From assembly GCF_002272075.1 (NCBI RefSeq), contig NZ_NPBJ01000013.1, forward strand, positions 124,001 to 188,000: a stretch of DNA of 64,000 nucleotides, in the 5' to 3' direction. The notes under the pieces were generated by a model. That model had not been told where the DNA came from. It searched no databases and saw nothing but the letters and a program-made list of their open reading frames with translations. This DNA comes from Terribacillus saccharophilus. GTDB taxonomy: Bacteria; Bacillota; Bacilli; Bacillales; Amphibacillaceae. Positions 27,766-40,940 of this stretch are shown piece by piece. The translations under genes were made by a program, and so were the position numbers. The first letter of the stretch is position 1; each line of letters begins with the position of its first letter.

Positions 27766-29517
27766 TTATTGATATATACCTTTTTCCTTCAATATCCTCA
27801 GCGTGATGTCAGCAGCCTTGCTTCCGGTCGCATCCCCATCTCTAATATTCGTTGCAAAGAAATAGGTATCCATTTTTGTTTCCACAAAACCAATGAACCA
27901 GCCATTAGCTGCCTTTCCGTTAACAATACCTGTTCCTGTCTTGCCATAGAGGACGGCTCCATCCTTTTCTTCCAGCTTTATAGATGCTTTGACTGCCTCA
28001 ATATTCTTTGGATTTGCATTAAATTTATTTTCATATAAATCATGCAGTAATTCCACCTGTTCAAAGGGAGATATTTTTAACGTGGATTCCAGCCAAAAGT
28101 CCTCCATCTTACCAGATACATCCTCATTGCCGTAATGGTATTCTGATAACATCCTTTTGATGGTCTTCTTCCCGACCTGCCTATCGACATTCTGAAAGTA
28201 CCACGTTACGGAATACTGCATTGCAGATTGTAAGTCCTGGCTTTCATTCCAACTCTCATATTCGTAATTGCTTCCGTCCCATTCCATATCTGTGGATACT
28301 GGTTTCATTACTCCCGCTTCTAATGCTGTTAAGGCACTGTATATCTTATAAGTGGAATTGGGAGAAACCCTTTTAATGCTTTGCTTCTTGTTATGGATAT
28401 AATACTTGTCTTGTTTCATGCTGTATAAAACAAAACTGCTGTTATCGCCTTTAAGGTATGTACTGACATTCGATTCTGCTATATTTTTCCTGCCTATTGT
28501 ATACTGCTCATCCGTTACGACAGCTGCATAAGCAGGCACTTGAAAAGCAACGATAAGGCCCAGAACAGTAAATATAGCTAGGCTCTTTACATGAAGCCTC
28601 TTGGCAGTAAGACGCCCTGACATGATATGTATCAGCCGTTTCTTAAGATGCTGCTTTGTACTTCTAATGGAAGTAGTATGTTGGTCGACCATCGACCATC
28701 TCGATTTCTCAGCAAAGTGCAATAATGTCCGTCCATAATCAGTTTTCTCCTTTTCATCGGTCAAATATCGCAAAACAGCAGCATCACAGGCAATCTCCCG
28801 ATCTAATCGCATTTCCTTCAGCGCGTACCGTACAAAGGGATTAAACCAGTGAATGATTCCCCCTAGCAAGAAGAGATAATTCCAGTGCACATGTCTGCTT
28901 TTATAATGATGTAGTTCATGAAGCAGGATATACTTCATTTCCTTGGACGAACTGCCGCTTTCTGTTGGAAGAACCACACAGGCACGAAACAAGCCAAAAA
29001 TGAATGGGGCTGACACATCAGCTGACTGCTTTAGCTTAATTTGTCTCCGTATTTTCAGCTCCATTTTACAATTTTGAAACAACTCGATTACCTTTTCATC
29101 TTTGATAACCTCTGCCTTTTTTACTAGGTGTATTACTCTCATCTGCGTGAATAGAACTGCCAATACACTAACAGCCACTCCTGCTATCCAGAGACCGTTG
29201 GTTAGCTGGTCCAAATTTGAAACATCTATTCTTGTGACGGAATTTCCGAAATCATTAATCCATCCAGTTTCGGTTGTATCTGATGAAGCAACCCTACCCA
29301 CATCGCTCTTATCAGTGTTTGTGAACGACGTAGGCTGTTTTATACTGATTCGCTCCAGCGGCAGGAATGGAAGGCTTAAGGTGCCTAGCAGAAAAAACCA
29401 CAAATAATACCGCCAAGCTGGAGCCAGCTGCGAATTCAAGAACCTTCGAATAAATAATATGAACCCAACTGTTACGGAAGCTAACGTCATTGCCAGCAGC
29501 AATTGAACAAATGTCAT
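27766..29517 (-). CDS. blaR1: Beta-lactam sensor-transducer BlaR1
   Basis: Membrane signal protein, 583 aa. The N-terminal half has several membrane helices and an M56 zinc metalloprotease domain with LLHELHHYKSRH (HExxH). The C-terminal half is an extracellular penicillin-binding sensor domain with the acylated Ser in NSTYK, YSVTW in place of SxN, and YGKTGTG. Beta-lactam acylation activates the protease, which removes BlaI. ATG 29517 has GGGAGAG upstream, preferred over 29544. Divergent from bla. Confidence 0.95.
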   Translation of the reverse strand: MTFVQLLLAMTLASVTVGFILFIRRFLNSQLAPAWRYYLWFFLLGTLSLPFLPLERISIKQPTSFTNTDKSDVGRVASSDTTETGWINDFGNSVTRIDVSNLDQLTNGLWIAGVAVSVLAVLFTQMRVIHLVKKAEVIKDEKVIELFQNCKMELKIRRQIKLKQSADVSAPFIFGLFRACVVLPTESGSSSKEMKYILLHELHHYKSRHVHWNYLFLLGGIIHWFNPFVRYALKEMRLDREIACDAAVLRYLTDEKEKTDYGRTLLHFAEKSRWSMVDQHTTSIRSTKQHLKKRLIHIMSGRLTAKRLHVKSLAIFTVLGLIVAFQVPAYAAVVTDEQYTIGRKNIAESNVSTYLKGDNSSFVLYSMKQDKYYIHNKKQSIKRVSPNSTYKIYSALTALEAGVMKPVSTDMEWDGSNYEYESWNESQDLQSAMQYSVTWYFQNVDRQVGKKTIKRMLSEYHYGNEDVSGKMEDFWLESTLKISPFEQVELLHDLYENKFNANPKNIEAVKASIKLEEKDGAVLYGKTGTGIVNGKAANGWFIGFVETKMDTYFFATNIRDGDATGSKAADITLRILKEKGIYQ

Positions 29518-29551
29518 TCTTGCTCTCCCTTCCCCTATCTTCATAATTTGT

Positions 29552-29580
29552 ATTGTACAGTTGACAGGCTTGGATTACAA
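29552..29580 (-). promoter_or_regulatory. Promoter of blaR1-blaI
   Basis: Leftward -35 TTGTAA (29575-29580), 17-bp spacer, -10 TACAAT (29552-29557). The -35 lies inside the first BlaI operator, giving autoregulation. Confidence 0.75.
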
Positions 29581-29589
29581 GTGTAATAA
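29561..29589 (+). promoter_or_regulatory. Promoter of bla
   Basis: -35 TTGACA (29561-29566), 17-bp spacer, -10 TAATAA (29584-29589). The first BlaI operator covers the spacer and -10. Confidence 0.8.
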
Positions 29590-29605
29590 TGACTACAGTT
29601 GTAAT
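29574..29605. promoter_or_regulatory. Two BlaI operators
   Basis: Dyads ATTACA-AG-TGTAAT (29574-29587, perfect) and ACTACA-GT-TGTAAT (29592-29605, one mismatch). They match the TACA-N2-TGTA core of Bla/Mec operators and overlap both divergent promoters. Confidence 0.88.
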
Positions 29606-29629
29606 CCGCATTGGAAAGGAAGAAGAAAA

Positions 29630-30523
29630 TTGAAACAGTTTACCTACATATTCTTTGCATTTTGTTTTCTCTATATTGCGACGGGGTGTTCGGGTGATAG
29701 CGGCGAAACCAAATCAACGGATGCCATCGTATCAAATGACAAGGCATCGTTTAGCAGCTTAGAAGAGACATACGATGCCCGCCTAGGTATCTTTGCAATT
29801 GATACTGGCTCCGGAAGGACAGTAGCATATCGAGAAAACGAACGCTTTGGTTTTGCTTCCACTCATAAGGCATTATCTGTTGGCGTTTTATTGCAGCAAA
29901 AGTCAATGGAAGACCTTAATAAAAGAATCATGTTTACGGGTGATGATCTTGTAAACTACAATCCTATTACTGAAAAACATGTGGATTCTGGTATGACTTT
30001 GAAAGAGTTGAGTGAGGCATCTATCAGTTACAGTGATAATACTGCTGCCAATTTAATATTTGAAGAAATCGGTGGTCCAGATGGGTTTGAAGACGGATTA
30101 CGTAAGATTGGAGATCAAGTGACAAATTCCGAGAGGATTGAACCGGACCTAAATAATACACAACCAGGTGATACACGGGATACCAGTACTCCAAAAGCAA
30201 TGGCAGAAAGCCTCCGAGAGTTTGCGCTGGAAGATCACCTATCTGCAGATAAGCGCCAGCTTCTCATAGATTGGCTCAAAGGAAACACTACTGGTGATGA
30301 ACTTATACGGGCAGGTGTTCCGAAGGACTGGGAAGTCGGCGACAAAACCGGCGCTGGATCTTACGGCACAAGAAATGATATTGCAATCCTTTGGCCTCCT
30401 GAGGAAGAACCTATTGTACTGGCCATTATGTCCGATCATGATGAAGCAGACGCGAATGCAAATGACGATTTGATTGCAGAAGCGGCTGAAACTGCAGTTT
30501 TGATGCTTTCGGCAAATAAATAA
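29630..30523 (+). CDS. bla: Class A beta-lactamase, lipoprotein
   Basis: Secreted, probably membrane-anchored serine beta-lactamase, 297 aa. All class A motifs are present: STHK (catalytic Ser70 and Lys73), SDN (Ser130), EPDLN (Glu166 and Asn170) and KTG (Lys234). The signal peptide ends IATGC, a lipobox, so the mature protein would be lipid-modified at Cys. The start is TTG 29630 behind AAGGAAG; the frame continues upstream through the promoter but that is not coding. Induced via BlaR1-BlaI by the operators upstream. Confidence 0.95.
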   Translation: MKQFTYIFFAFCFLYIATGCSGDSGETKSTDAIVSNDKASFSSLEETYDARLGIFAIDTGSGRTVAYRENERFGFASTHKALSVGVLLQQKSMEDLNKRIMFTGDDLVNYNPITEKHVDSGMTLKELSEASISYSDNTAANLIFEEIGGPDGFEDGLRKIGDQVTNSERIEPDLNNTQPGDTRDTSTPKAMAESLREFALEDHLSADKRQLLIDWLKGNTTGDELIRAGVPKDWEVGDKTGAGSYGTRNDIAILWPPEEEPIVLAIMSDHDEADANANDDLIAEAAETAVLMLSANK

Positions 30524-30530
30524 AAAGAAA

Positions 30531-30562
30531 ACAGAGCCAGCTGTATTGCTTATTGGCTCTGT
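30531..30562. terminator. Bidirectional terminator between bla and iolI
   Basis: Nine-bp stem ACAGAGCCA/TGGCTCTGT with a 14-nt loop; A/T-rich on both sides. Confidence 0.8.
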
Positions 30563-30571
30563 CTCCTTATT

Positions 30572-31402
30572 TTAAAGATATTTGGTTATTACTTCTTTCG
30601 TAGTTTCCTTAGCCTTTCTAATTACATCTTCCGCTTTCATCTCATAATATTCCGGTCGAAATAGCTCTACCGTCACCGGTCCGTCAAAGCCCTTTTCCTT
30701 CAGAACAGTTAGAATTCCTTCCAAATCTATCGCTCCATGTCCAGGCCATACCCGATCCTCGTCTACAAGGCTTCCAGTCGGAAAGTCTTCTGTATCATCC
30801 ATATGAAGAATGAAGACCTTTGATATATCTGCCTGTTTTAGTGCCTCTATACTGGAATTCATTGCATGGAAATGGAAGCAATCCAATACTAAACCTACGT
30901 TTGGGTTATCAACCGTCTGAACAATATCGTAAGCTTGTTCGAATGTATTGATTGTGCATTCAGGATGCCCCACAAATTCCACAGCGAGCTTGATACCATA
31001 TGGTTCTGCAAGCTCTGCCAGTTCATGCAGTACTGCTACACTGCTTTCTTTAATGTCTTTCTTCGGTATCTTTTCTTTGGTCACTAAAGGTACGGCAACG
31101 ATATAAGGTACTTGCAATTCTTTAGCGTATTCCAGCATTTGCTTGAATTCGTTTATCAGCTGCTGATAATCTTCCTCGCTTCGATTATTGAAGTATACGA
31201 GTGCATTCAGTGCAAACGGCTTTATATGATGCTCTTGGAAATAGGAGGAAAGCTGTTCGAGGGAATATTGCTTCAAATACTCTGGCAGCTTATCCATTGT
31301 GCGAATTTCAATATAATCATAGCCATGCTTTTCACATAATTCCAGATCTGTTGCCAGATTTGAATTTTCCAATGTTGTAGCTTGATTAAACCCTAGTTTC
31401 AT
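30572..31402 (-). CDS. iolI: Inosose isomerase IolI (xylose-isomerase-like TIM barrel)
   Basis: Converts 2-keto-myo-inositol to 1-keto-D-chiro-inositol in inositol use. 276 aa. It starts KLGFNQATTLENSNL and contains CEKHGYDYIEIRTMDKLPEYL, EFVGHPECTINTFEQAYDIV, LDCFHFHA, HMDDTEDFP and EDRVWPGHGAIDL, which I recall as nearly the same text in B. subtilis IolI; metal ligands are the Glu, Asp, His and Glu of these motifs. ATG 31402 has AGGAGG upstream. Second gene after iolG. Confidence 0.93.
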   Translation of the reverse strand: MKLGFNQATTLENSNLATDLELCEKHGYDYIEIRTMDKLPEYLKQYSLEQLSSYFQEHHIKPFALNALVYFNNRSEEDYQQLINEFKQMLEYAKELQVPYIVAVPLVTKEKIPKKDIKESSVAVLHELAELAEPYGIKLAVEFVGHPECTINTFEQAYDIVQTVDNPNVGLVLDCFHFHAMNSSIEALKQADISKVFILHMDDTEDFPTGSLVDEDRVWPGHGAIDLEGILTVLKEKGFDGPVTVELFRPEYYEMKAEDVIRKAKETTKEVITKYL

Positions 31403-31446
31403 TATGATCCTCCTGTTCATTACAAGAACGGCTTGTATTTTTTATC

Positions 31447-32496
<1,050 letters not shown>

Positions 32497-32669
32497 CTAA
32501 ATGGCATGTTTCCCTCCGAAAAGGAGGTCAGAGCGAGCATATTTACCAGCATGCTCTGTTCTGTTTATCGATTATAGCTTCTAATTCTAAGAAAAGAATT
32601 TCTCCCTCTTGCTATACCCGTTTTCGCCTTTTAGGACACTAGAGACCCAAGATCAAATCGGACAAAGAA

Positions 32670-32709
32670 AAAGCGGGACATTCGATAACTCTATCGAATG
32701 TCCCGCTTT
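32670..32709 (-). terminator. Terminator after the SDR gene
   Basis: Very long perfect stem (18 bp, AAAGCGGGACATTCGATA/TATCGAATGTCCCGCTTT) with a 4-nt loop; T-rich on both sides. Confidence 0.93.
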
Positions 32710-32721
32710 ACTATTTATATC

Positions 32722-33435
32722 TTAAGGATTTGTTGACCACAGACCGGCAGACTTTATAAATGTGCGGCTGTTTAATTTCAGCTGTGCTACGACAAACTCT
32801 GCAATGTCCTCAGACTGCATAACTTTTTCTGGATTACCATCTGTCAGCTTGTTCTCAAATGCCAAATCGGTTGCTACTGTACTTGGCGTCAAGGCAGTAA
32901 CCCGAATGTTGTGCTTGCGCACTTCCATTGCAAGTGATTCAGTCAATCCTAGCACACCGAACTTCGATGCACTGTAAGCACTAGTAGCAGGGGCACCTTT
33001 TTGACCAGCAGTAGATGAGATGTTAATGATATCTCCTGATTTTTGCTCGATCAAGTCCGGTAGTACCGCGCGTGTGACGTTGTACACACCCATCAGGTTT
33101 ACATCAATGATATTTTTCCATTCTTCCGGATCAAGGTCCATAAATCCGCCAAACTTAGCGATACCGGCATTATTGATTAAGATATCAATGCCGCCAAGTT
33201 CATCTTTTACTTTATAGACTGCTGCTGTCACATCTTCCAGACTGGATACATCCGCTGCAGCATAAGCTGTTTTAACTTCACCTAGATTTGCTGTTACTGC
33301 TTTAATATGTTCTTCTGAACGGCCAATTAAGCCGACATGAGCACCTTCTGCTGCAAGTGCCTCTGCAATTGCTTTCCCAATGCCGCGTCCGCCGCCTGTG
33401 ATGATAGCTCGCTTCCCTTGTAGTGATTGTGCCAT
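32722..33435 (-). CDS. Short-chain dehydrogenase/reductase (YoxD/FabG-like)
   Basis: NAD(P)-dependent oxidoreductase, 237 aa. Cofactor loop [14 protein letters not shown], the catalytic Ser in NISSTAGQ, and YSASK with Tyr and Lys. The C-terminus [12 protein letters not shown] resembles B. subtilis YoxD, annotated as a 3-oxoacyl-ACP reductase homologue. The true substrate is unknown. RBS AGGAGG. Monocistronic with a strong terminator. Confidence 0.9.
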   Translation of the reverse strand: MAQSLQGKRAIITGGGRGIGKAIAEALAAEGAHVGLIGRSEEHIKAVTANLGEVKTAYAAADVSSLEDVTAAVYKVKDELGGIDILINNAGIAKFGGFMDLDPEEWKNIIDVNLMGVYNVTRAVLPDLIEQKSGDIINISSTAGQKGAPATSAYSASKFGVLGLTESLAMEVRKHNIRVTALTPSTVATDLAFENKLTDGNPEKVMQSEDIAEFVVAQLKLNSRTFIKSAGLWSTNP

Positions 33436-33562
33436 TATGTATTTCCTCCTTCAAACCATTCGCTTTATATTATCAGCCGGATGCAGGCTCAACAAGATTT
33501 TTGCTCACCGATGCTTTCAAAAAAGAACAAGGAGCTTCATTTTCTGAAACTCCTTTTGCCCA

Positions 33563-33602
33563 AAACAAAAAAAGAGATGAGCATTAAGCTCATCCCTTTT
33601 AT
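33563..33602 (-). terminator. Terminator of the glycolytic operon after eno
   Basis: Seven-bp stem GATGAGC/GCTCATC with a 5-nt loop, extended by AAAGG-type flanks and followed leftward by eight T. A second imperfect hairpin (33530-33558) backs it up. Confidence 0.88.
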
Positions 33603-33607
33603 ACTGC

Positions 33608-36445
<2,838 letters not shown>

Positions 36446-36449
<4 letters not shown>

Positions 36450-37204
36450 TTTGCACCAGCCTCCACAAGCGCTAGGAAGGAATCAGCTTCCAGGCTTGCA
36501 CCGCCGACTAAAGCGCCGTCGATATCAGATTCAGAAAGTAGTTCATCCACGTTTGCTGGCTTCACGCTTCCCCCGTATTGGATGCGTACAGCGTCAGCTG
36601 CTTCAGCGGATACTTTCTCTTTTACAACATTACGGATGAAGGTGCAGACTTCATTCGCTTGCTGTGCTGTTGCAGTTTTACCAGTACCTATAGCCCATAC
36701 TGGCTCATAAGCAAGAATTACTGTTGAAACTTGTTCAGCAGACAGACCTTCCAAAGCCTTTTCGACTTGGCCGCCAACTACTTCGTTTGTTTTGTCAGCT
36801 TCACGCTCTTCAAGCGTTTCGCCGATGCAGACGATTGGAGTAATACCATGCTGCAATGCTGCATGTGTCTTTTTGTTAACAGACTCGTCTGTTTCGTTGT
36901 AGTATTCACGACGCTCGGAGTGTCCGATTACCGCATATTCCACACCAATGCTTTTCAGCGCTGTTGGGCTGATTTCACCAGTGAAAGCACCGCTTTCTTC
37001 ATAGTGCATTGTTTGAGCAGCGATCTTAAGGTCCGTACCCTCTGTAAGCTTCACTAGCTCAGTCAAATACAATGCTGGTGCACAAACAATTGCTTCCGCT
37101 TTGTCACTGGATGGAATCTTCGCTTTCGTCGCTTCGATGAATTCTTTTGCTTCAGAAATTGTTTTGTTCATTTTCCAGTTGCCTGCGATGACGTTTTTAC
37201 GCAT
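36446..37204 (-). CDS. tpiA: Triosephosphate isomerase
   Basis: Interconverts dihydroxyacetone phosphate and glyceraldehyde 3-phosphate. 252 aa. NWKMNK (Lys), GHSERR (catalytic His), the catalytic Glu in [14 protein letters not shown] (loop 6 follows) and [22 protein letters not shown]. 23 bp after pgk. Confidence 0.98.
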
Positions 37205-37227
37205 AATTCTCCATCCCTTCAGTCTTT

Positions 37228-38409
37228 TTATTTGTCGTTCAATGCAGCTACACCAGGCAGCTCCTTGCCTTCCATAAATTCAAGGCTGGCACCGCCGCCA
37301 GTGGAGATATGATCCATTTTTTCAGCAAGGCCGAATTTCTCTACTGCTGCAGCAGAGTCTCCGCCGCCGATGATAGAGAATCCTTCTCCTTCTGCCAATG
37401 CTTCCCCAACTGCTTTTGTTCCGCCAGCAAATGCGTTCAATTCGAACACACCCATTGGTCCGTTCCAGATGATCAATTTGGAATCTTTAACGATTTGCTT
37501 GTATGTCTCACGAGTTTTAGGTCCGATGTCCAATGCTTCCCAGTCAGCAGGAATTTCTTCAATGCTCACTTCACGCTTGTTGGCATCCTCGGAGAAATCA
37601 TCAGCTACAACAACATCCTCAGGCATTACCATATTAACGCCTTTGTCTTTTGCTTTTTGCATGAATTCTTTTGCCAAATCGATCTTATCTTCTTCAAGCA
37701 AGGATTTTCCGATCTCATAGCCGCGTGCTTTAATGAATGTATAAGCCAAACCGCCGCCGATGATTAGATTATCAACTTTATCAAGTAAGTTATCGATTAC
37801 ACCGATCTTATCTTTTACTTTTGCACCGCCAATGATGGCTGTGAATGGTCGTTCCGGATTAGATAGTGCTTTACCAAGTACTTCTAGTTCACGCTCCAAA
37901 AGTAAACCTGCAACCGCTGGAAGATGTTTCGCTACACCTTCTGTAGATGCATGTGCACGGTGTGCAGCACCGAATGCATCATTTACATACACATCAGCTA
38001 TGGAAGCAAAAGCTTTTGCTAATTCTGGATCGTTTTTCTCTTCACCAGCTTCAAAGCGTACATTTTCGATAAGAAGTACGTCACCATCAGCAAGACTTTC
38101 CACTGCTTGGTTCACTTCTTCCCCTTGTACTTGATCGACTTTCACGACTTCCTTATCAAGCAAATCGCTAAGACGCTGAGCAACAGGGTCCAAACGCAAA
38201 TCTTCTTTTACTTCGCCTTTCGGGCGGCCAAGGTGGCTGGCAAGAATCACTTTTGCTCCTTGTCCGACAAGATGCTTGATTGTCGGAAGGGCAGCCTTGA
38301 TCCGTGTATCATCAGTTACAGTGCCATTTTCCATTGGTACGTTGAAATCCACACGGCAGAAAACTTTCTTACCTGCTACATCAATATCGCGGATTGATTT
38401 CTTGTTCAT
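37228..38409 (-). CDS. pgk: Phosphoglycerate kinase
   Basis: ATP-forming step of glycolysis. 393 aa. [20 protein letters not shown], the [14 protein letters not shown] region, [11 protein letters not shown] and the C-terminal [13 protein letters not shown] and [20 protein letters not shown] hairpin lies between gapA and pgk, so pgk and downstream genes may be expressed less than gapA, or from an extra promoter in the 230-bp gap. Confidence 0.98.
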   Translation of the reverse strand: MNKKSIRDIDVAGKKVFCRVDFNVPMENGTVTDDTRIKAALPTIKHLVGQGAKVILASHLGRPKGEVKEDLRLDPVAQRLSDLLDKEVVKVDQVQGEEVNQAVESLADGDVLLIENVRFEAGEEKNDPELAKAFASIADVYVNDAFGAAHRAHASTEGVAKHLPAVAGLLLERELEVLGKALSNPERPFTAIIGGAKVKDKIGVIDNLLDKVDNLIIGGGLAYTFIKARGYEIGKSLLEEDKIDLAKEFMQKAKDKGVNMVMPEDVVVADDFSEDANKREVSIEEIPADWEALDIGPKTRETYKQIVKDSKLIIWNGPMGVFELNAFAGGTKAVGEALAEGEGFSIIGGGDSAAAVEKFGLAEKMDHISTGGGASLEFMEGKELPGVAALNDK

Positions 38410-38527
38410 ATCTACGCCTCCTCGAATACTTGTTACCTATGTATCTGTTCCTTCTCTATCATTCGCATGGCAGGATTTGTTCCTTGACTAACTAACTATC
38501 GGCTTTAGTTAATCCCAGAACTTCCGT

Positions 38528-38551
38528 ATAAGTAAAAAACTTCTTACTTAT
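38528..38551. repeat. Inverted repeat in the gapA-pgk gap
   Basis: ATAAGTAA/TTACTTAT with an 8-nt loop. It could be an mRNA stability or processing hairpin between gapA and pgk; no function shown. Confidence 0.5.
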
Positions 38552-38589
38552 CCTTCTGCCGTTTGTTAGAAAAGAACAGGCATAGGTCA

Positions 38590-38619
38590 AAAGGGAGGGA
38601 GGTGCTCCTCCCTCCCTTT
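38590..38619 (-). terminator. Strong hairpin between gapA and pgk
   Basis: Perfect 13-bp GC-rich stem AAAGGGAGGGAGG/CCTCCCTCCCTTT with a 4-nt loop. The T run is weak, so it may be a partial terminator or a 3' stabiliser of the cggR-gapA message. Confidence 0.75.
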
Positions 38620-38640
38620 CTACCATTGCTTATTTAGAAA

Positions 38641-39648
38641 TTAGATGCCTTTGCTTTTCAAGAATACAGCCAAGTCTACGCAACGAGTGGAGTAACCCAT
38701 TTCGTTATCGTACCAAGAAACAACTTTTACCATGTTATCTTCCAAAACCATAGTAGAAAGTGCATCTACTGTAGAAGAGTTTCTGTTTCCGATGTAATCG
38801 GAAGAAACAAGTGGCTCTTCGCTGTAACCAAGAACGTGGCTAAGTTCGCCTTCAGCAGCTTCTTTCAAAGCAGCGTTAACTTGCTCAGCAGTTACGTTTT
38901 GGTCGAATTCAGCAACCAAGTCAATAAGGGAAGCATCTTTAACCGGTACACGCATTGCCATACCATTCAATTTACCTTTAAGTTCAGGCAATACTAGAGA
39001 AACTGCTTTAGCAGCACCTGTAGTTGTAGGAATGATGTTTTCTGCTGCTGCACGTGCACGACGGTAGTCTTTGTGCGGCAAGTCAAGAATTTGCTGGTCA
39101 TTTGTATACGCGTGAACAGTTGTTACTAGACCGCGTTTGATTCCGAATGTATCATGAAGTACTTTTGCAACCGGAGCCAAGCAGTTAGTAGTACAAGAAG
39201 CGTTTGAAAGTACAGTATGCTCAGATGGATCATAGCTGTTTTCGTTAACGCCCATTACGACAGTAAGGTCTTCGCCTTTAGCTGGTGCAGAGATGATAAC
39301 TTTTTTCGCTCCTGCTTCAACGTGTTTCTTCGCATCTTCACCATTTGTGAAAATACCAGTAGATTCAACTACTACTTCTACACCAAGATCTCCCCAGCCA
39401 AGGTTAGCAGGATCGCGCTCAGAAAGAACTTTGATCTCTTTACCGTCAACAACTAGGTTTTTGCCGTTTACGGATACTTCTGCATCAAGGACACCGTGTA
39501 CAGAATCATACTTTAACAAATGGGCAAGCATATTCGCATCTGTAAGGTCGTTGATTGCAACTACCTCTGCTTCGCTGTTAGCTAGCGCTTGACGGAATAC
39601 GTTACGTCCAATACGTCCAAAACCGTTAATACCAATTTTTACTGTCAT
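38641..39648 (-). CDS. gapA: Glyceraldehyde-3-phosphate dehydrogenase (NAD, glycolytic)
   Basis: 335 aa. NAD-binding INGFGRIGR; the catalytic Cys in SNASCTTNCLAP; HAYTNDQQ; RRARAAAENIIPTTTGAAKA; WYDNEMGYS. The residue after INDL is Thr-Asp, as in NAD-preferring GapA. RBS AAGGAGG. Downstream of its regulator cggR, which marks it as the glycolytic enzyme and not the gluconeogenic GapB. Confidence 0.97.
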   Translation of the reverse strand: MTVKIGINGFGRIGRNVFRQALANSEAEVVAINDLTDANMLAHLLKYDSVHGVLDAEVSVNGKNLVVDGKEIKVLSERDPANLGWGDLGVEVVVESTGIFTNGEDAKKHVEAGAKKVIISAPAKGEDLTVVMGVNENSYDPSEHTVLSNASCTTNCLAPVAKVLHDTFGIKRGLVTTVHAYTNDQQILDLPHKDYRRARAAAENIIPTTTGAAKAVSLVLPELKGKLNGMAMRVPVKDASLIDLVAEFDQNVTAEQVNAALKEAAEGELSHVLGYSEEPLVSSDYIGNRNSSTVDALSTMVLEDNMVKVVSWYDNEMGYSTRCVDLAVFLKSKGI

Positions 39649-39688
39649 GAAAAATTTCCTCCTTGTAATAACTGAATGATTAAAGGGT

Positions 39689-40711
39689 TTAATATCCCTT
39701 TATTAACTGGTTCGCTGCCGCCTCATCCGTCACCAGGAGATTGTTTCTTCCCAGTTTGAAGTATGAGGCGATTGCACGGGCTTTCGAGGCACCGCCTGCA
39801 ATAGCTATTACATGTTCTGCTTTATCTAAGTCCTCTAACTGCAATCCAACCGTCCGTACACGGTGGACTACATTCCCCTCAGCATCGAAGTAATAACCAA
39901 ATGCCTCACTTACTGCAACACCGCTCTTAATCTGCTCGACAAGCGGCGCAGGCGTCCGTCTCCGCTCCGCCATTGTCATGGCGTCACCGATACCGTGGAT
40001 AACCACGTTCGAACGGTTGATGATGGACAGAACTTCCTTAACGGAAGGCTCTTCGATAATTGTCTGATAAGATTCTTCCCCGATAGGATCAGGAACATAC
40101 AACAGCCGGTACTGACTCCTGGCTCGCTTCGCCATAGCAGCACAAATCGTATTCGCTTCGTTTTCCACCTGCTCACCAATACCGCCGCGGGCAGGCACGA
40201 ACATGACATTTTCAGCTGTATGAATCGGCGGCATCGCTGCTGCCAGCGCGGCCATGGTGGTGCCTCCTGTCACTGCAACCGTATAGTTCGGATGCAGCAT
40301 ACCTTCCAGAAGCTGTGCACACCGTTTTCCCATCTCTTGTTTTACCCAATCTTGGGTATCACTATTACCGGGGACAACAATACAATTATCTATTCCTAGT
40401 GTTTCCCGGACACGCTGTTCCAAAACACTTATTTCAGAGGCTTCGAGCATAAAAGCTTCTAATTGCTCGTGAACTTCCAATCCTTCATCGGTAATCTGTA
40501 CCCCTTTTGTGGTGATATAGATCATTCCTTGGTTCTGAAGGAAGTCAATTTCACCTCTGACGACCCGTTCTGCAAGATTCATGTTTTCAGCAAGTGTGCG
40601 ACGTCCCAGCGGTCCCATTGTTTTGACAAACTGCAGGATTCCGTATCTTCGCTGCATAATTGCCAGAACATCCGGGAAAAGCTTCTTTTGTAGATCTATT
40701 ACCGATCGCAT
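39689..40711 (-). CDS. cggR: Central glycolytic genes regulator CggR
   Basis: SorC/DeoR-type repressor, 340 aa, the same length as in B. subtilis. The N-terminal HTH (GRRTLAENMNLAERVVRGEIDFL) and the C-terminal sugar-binding domain (VAVTGGTTMAA, FVPARGGIGE, IIEEPSVKEVL, VHGIGDAMTMAERR, EAFGYYF) sense fructose 1,6-bisphosphate. ATG 40711 has AAGGGG 6 nt upstream; the open frame extends 18 codons further through the operator but has no RBS. First gene of the glycolytic operon. Confidence 0.95.
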   Translation of the reverse strand: MRSVIDLQKKLFPDVLAIMQRRYGILQFVKTMGPLGRRTLAENMNLAERVVRGEIDFLQNQGMIYITTKGVQITDEGLEVHEQLEAFMLEASEISVLEQRVRETLGIDNCIVVPGNSDTQDWVKQEMGKRCAQLLEGMLHPNYTVAVTGGTTMAALAAAMPPIHTAENVMFVPARGGIGEQVENEANTICAAMAKRARSQYRLLYVPDPIGEESYQTIIEEPSVKEVLSIINRSNVVIHGIGDAMTMAERRRTPAPLVEQIKSGVAVSEAFGYYFDAEGNVVHRVRTVGLQLEDLDKAEHVIAIAGGASKARAIASYFKLGRNNLLVTDEAAANQLIKGY

Positions 40712-40741
40712 AACATACCCCTTCTTCATAAAGCTCAATGG

Positions 40742-40775
40742 GTCAAAAAAGTCCCAGTATGTCATTTATTGTCCC
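40742..40775 (-). promoter_or_regulatory. CggR operator
   Basis: Leftward strand shows two GGGAC-N6/7-GAC units in tandem (40742-40755 and 40761-40775). This is the direct-repeat design of the known CggR operator (CGGGAC-N6-TGTC twice), just downstream of the operon promoter region and before cggR. Confidence 0.8.
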
Positions 40776-40898
40776 ACTTGCTATAAAAAAAATTCCTCTT
40801 GCAAATTCATCATAACAGTACGGCTTCATATATTCAACTTAAAACAACCGAAAAAACAATTAATTCACATATTTATTTAACTTAACAATTTCATAACA

Positions 40899-40928
40899 AA
40901 AAGGCACCGACACGTGTGTCGATGCCTT
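40899..40928 (-). terminator. Terminator after the MATE gene
   Basis: AAAGGCA plus CCGACAC pair with GTGTCG plus TGCCTTT (one mismatch). Five T follow leftward. It isolates the exporter gene from the glycolytic operon. Confidence 0.88.
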
Positions 40929-40940
40929 TCTTCTATTATA

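Noticed and set aside
29561-29629. Upstream extension of bla to a TTG at 29561
   Set aside because: This segment is the -35, -10 and operator DNA; the signal peptide with a good RBS starts at 29630.
37309-38397. Rightward frames opposite pgk, up to 152 codons
   Set aside because: Antisense shadows of a strongly conserved gene; no RBS and odd composition (Cys/Phe/Ser rich).
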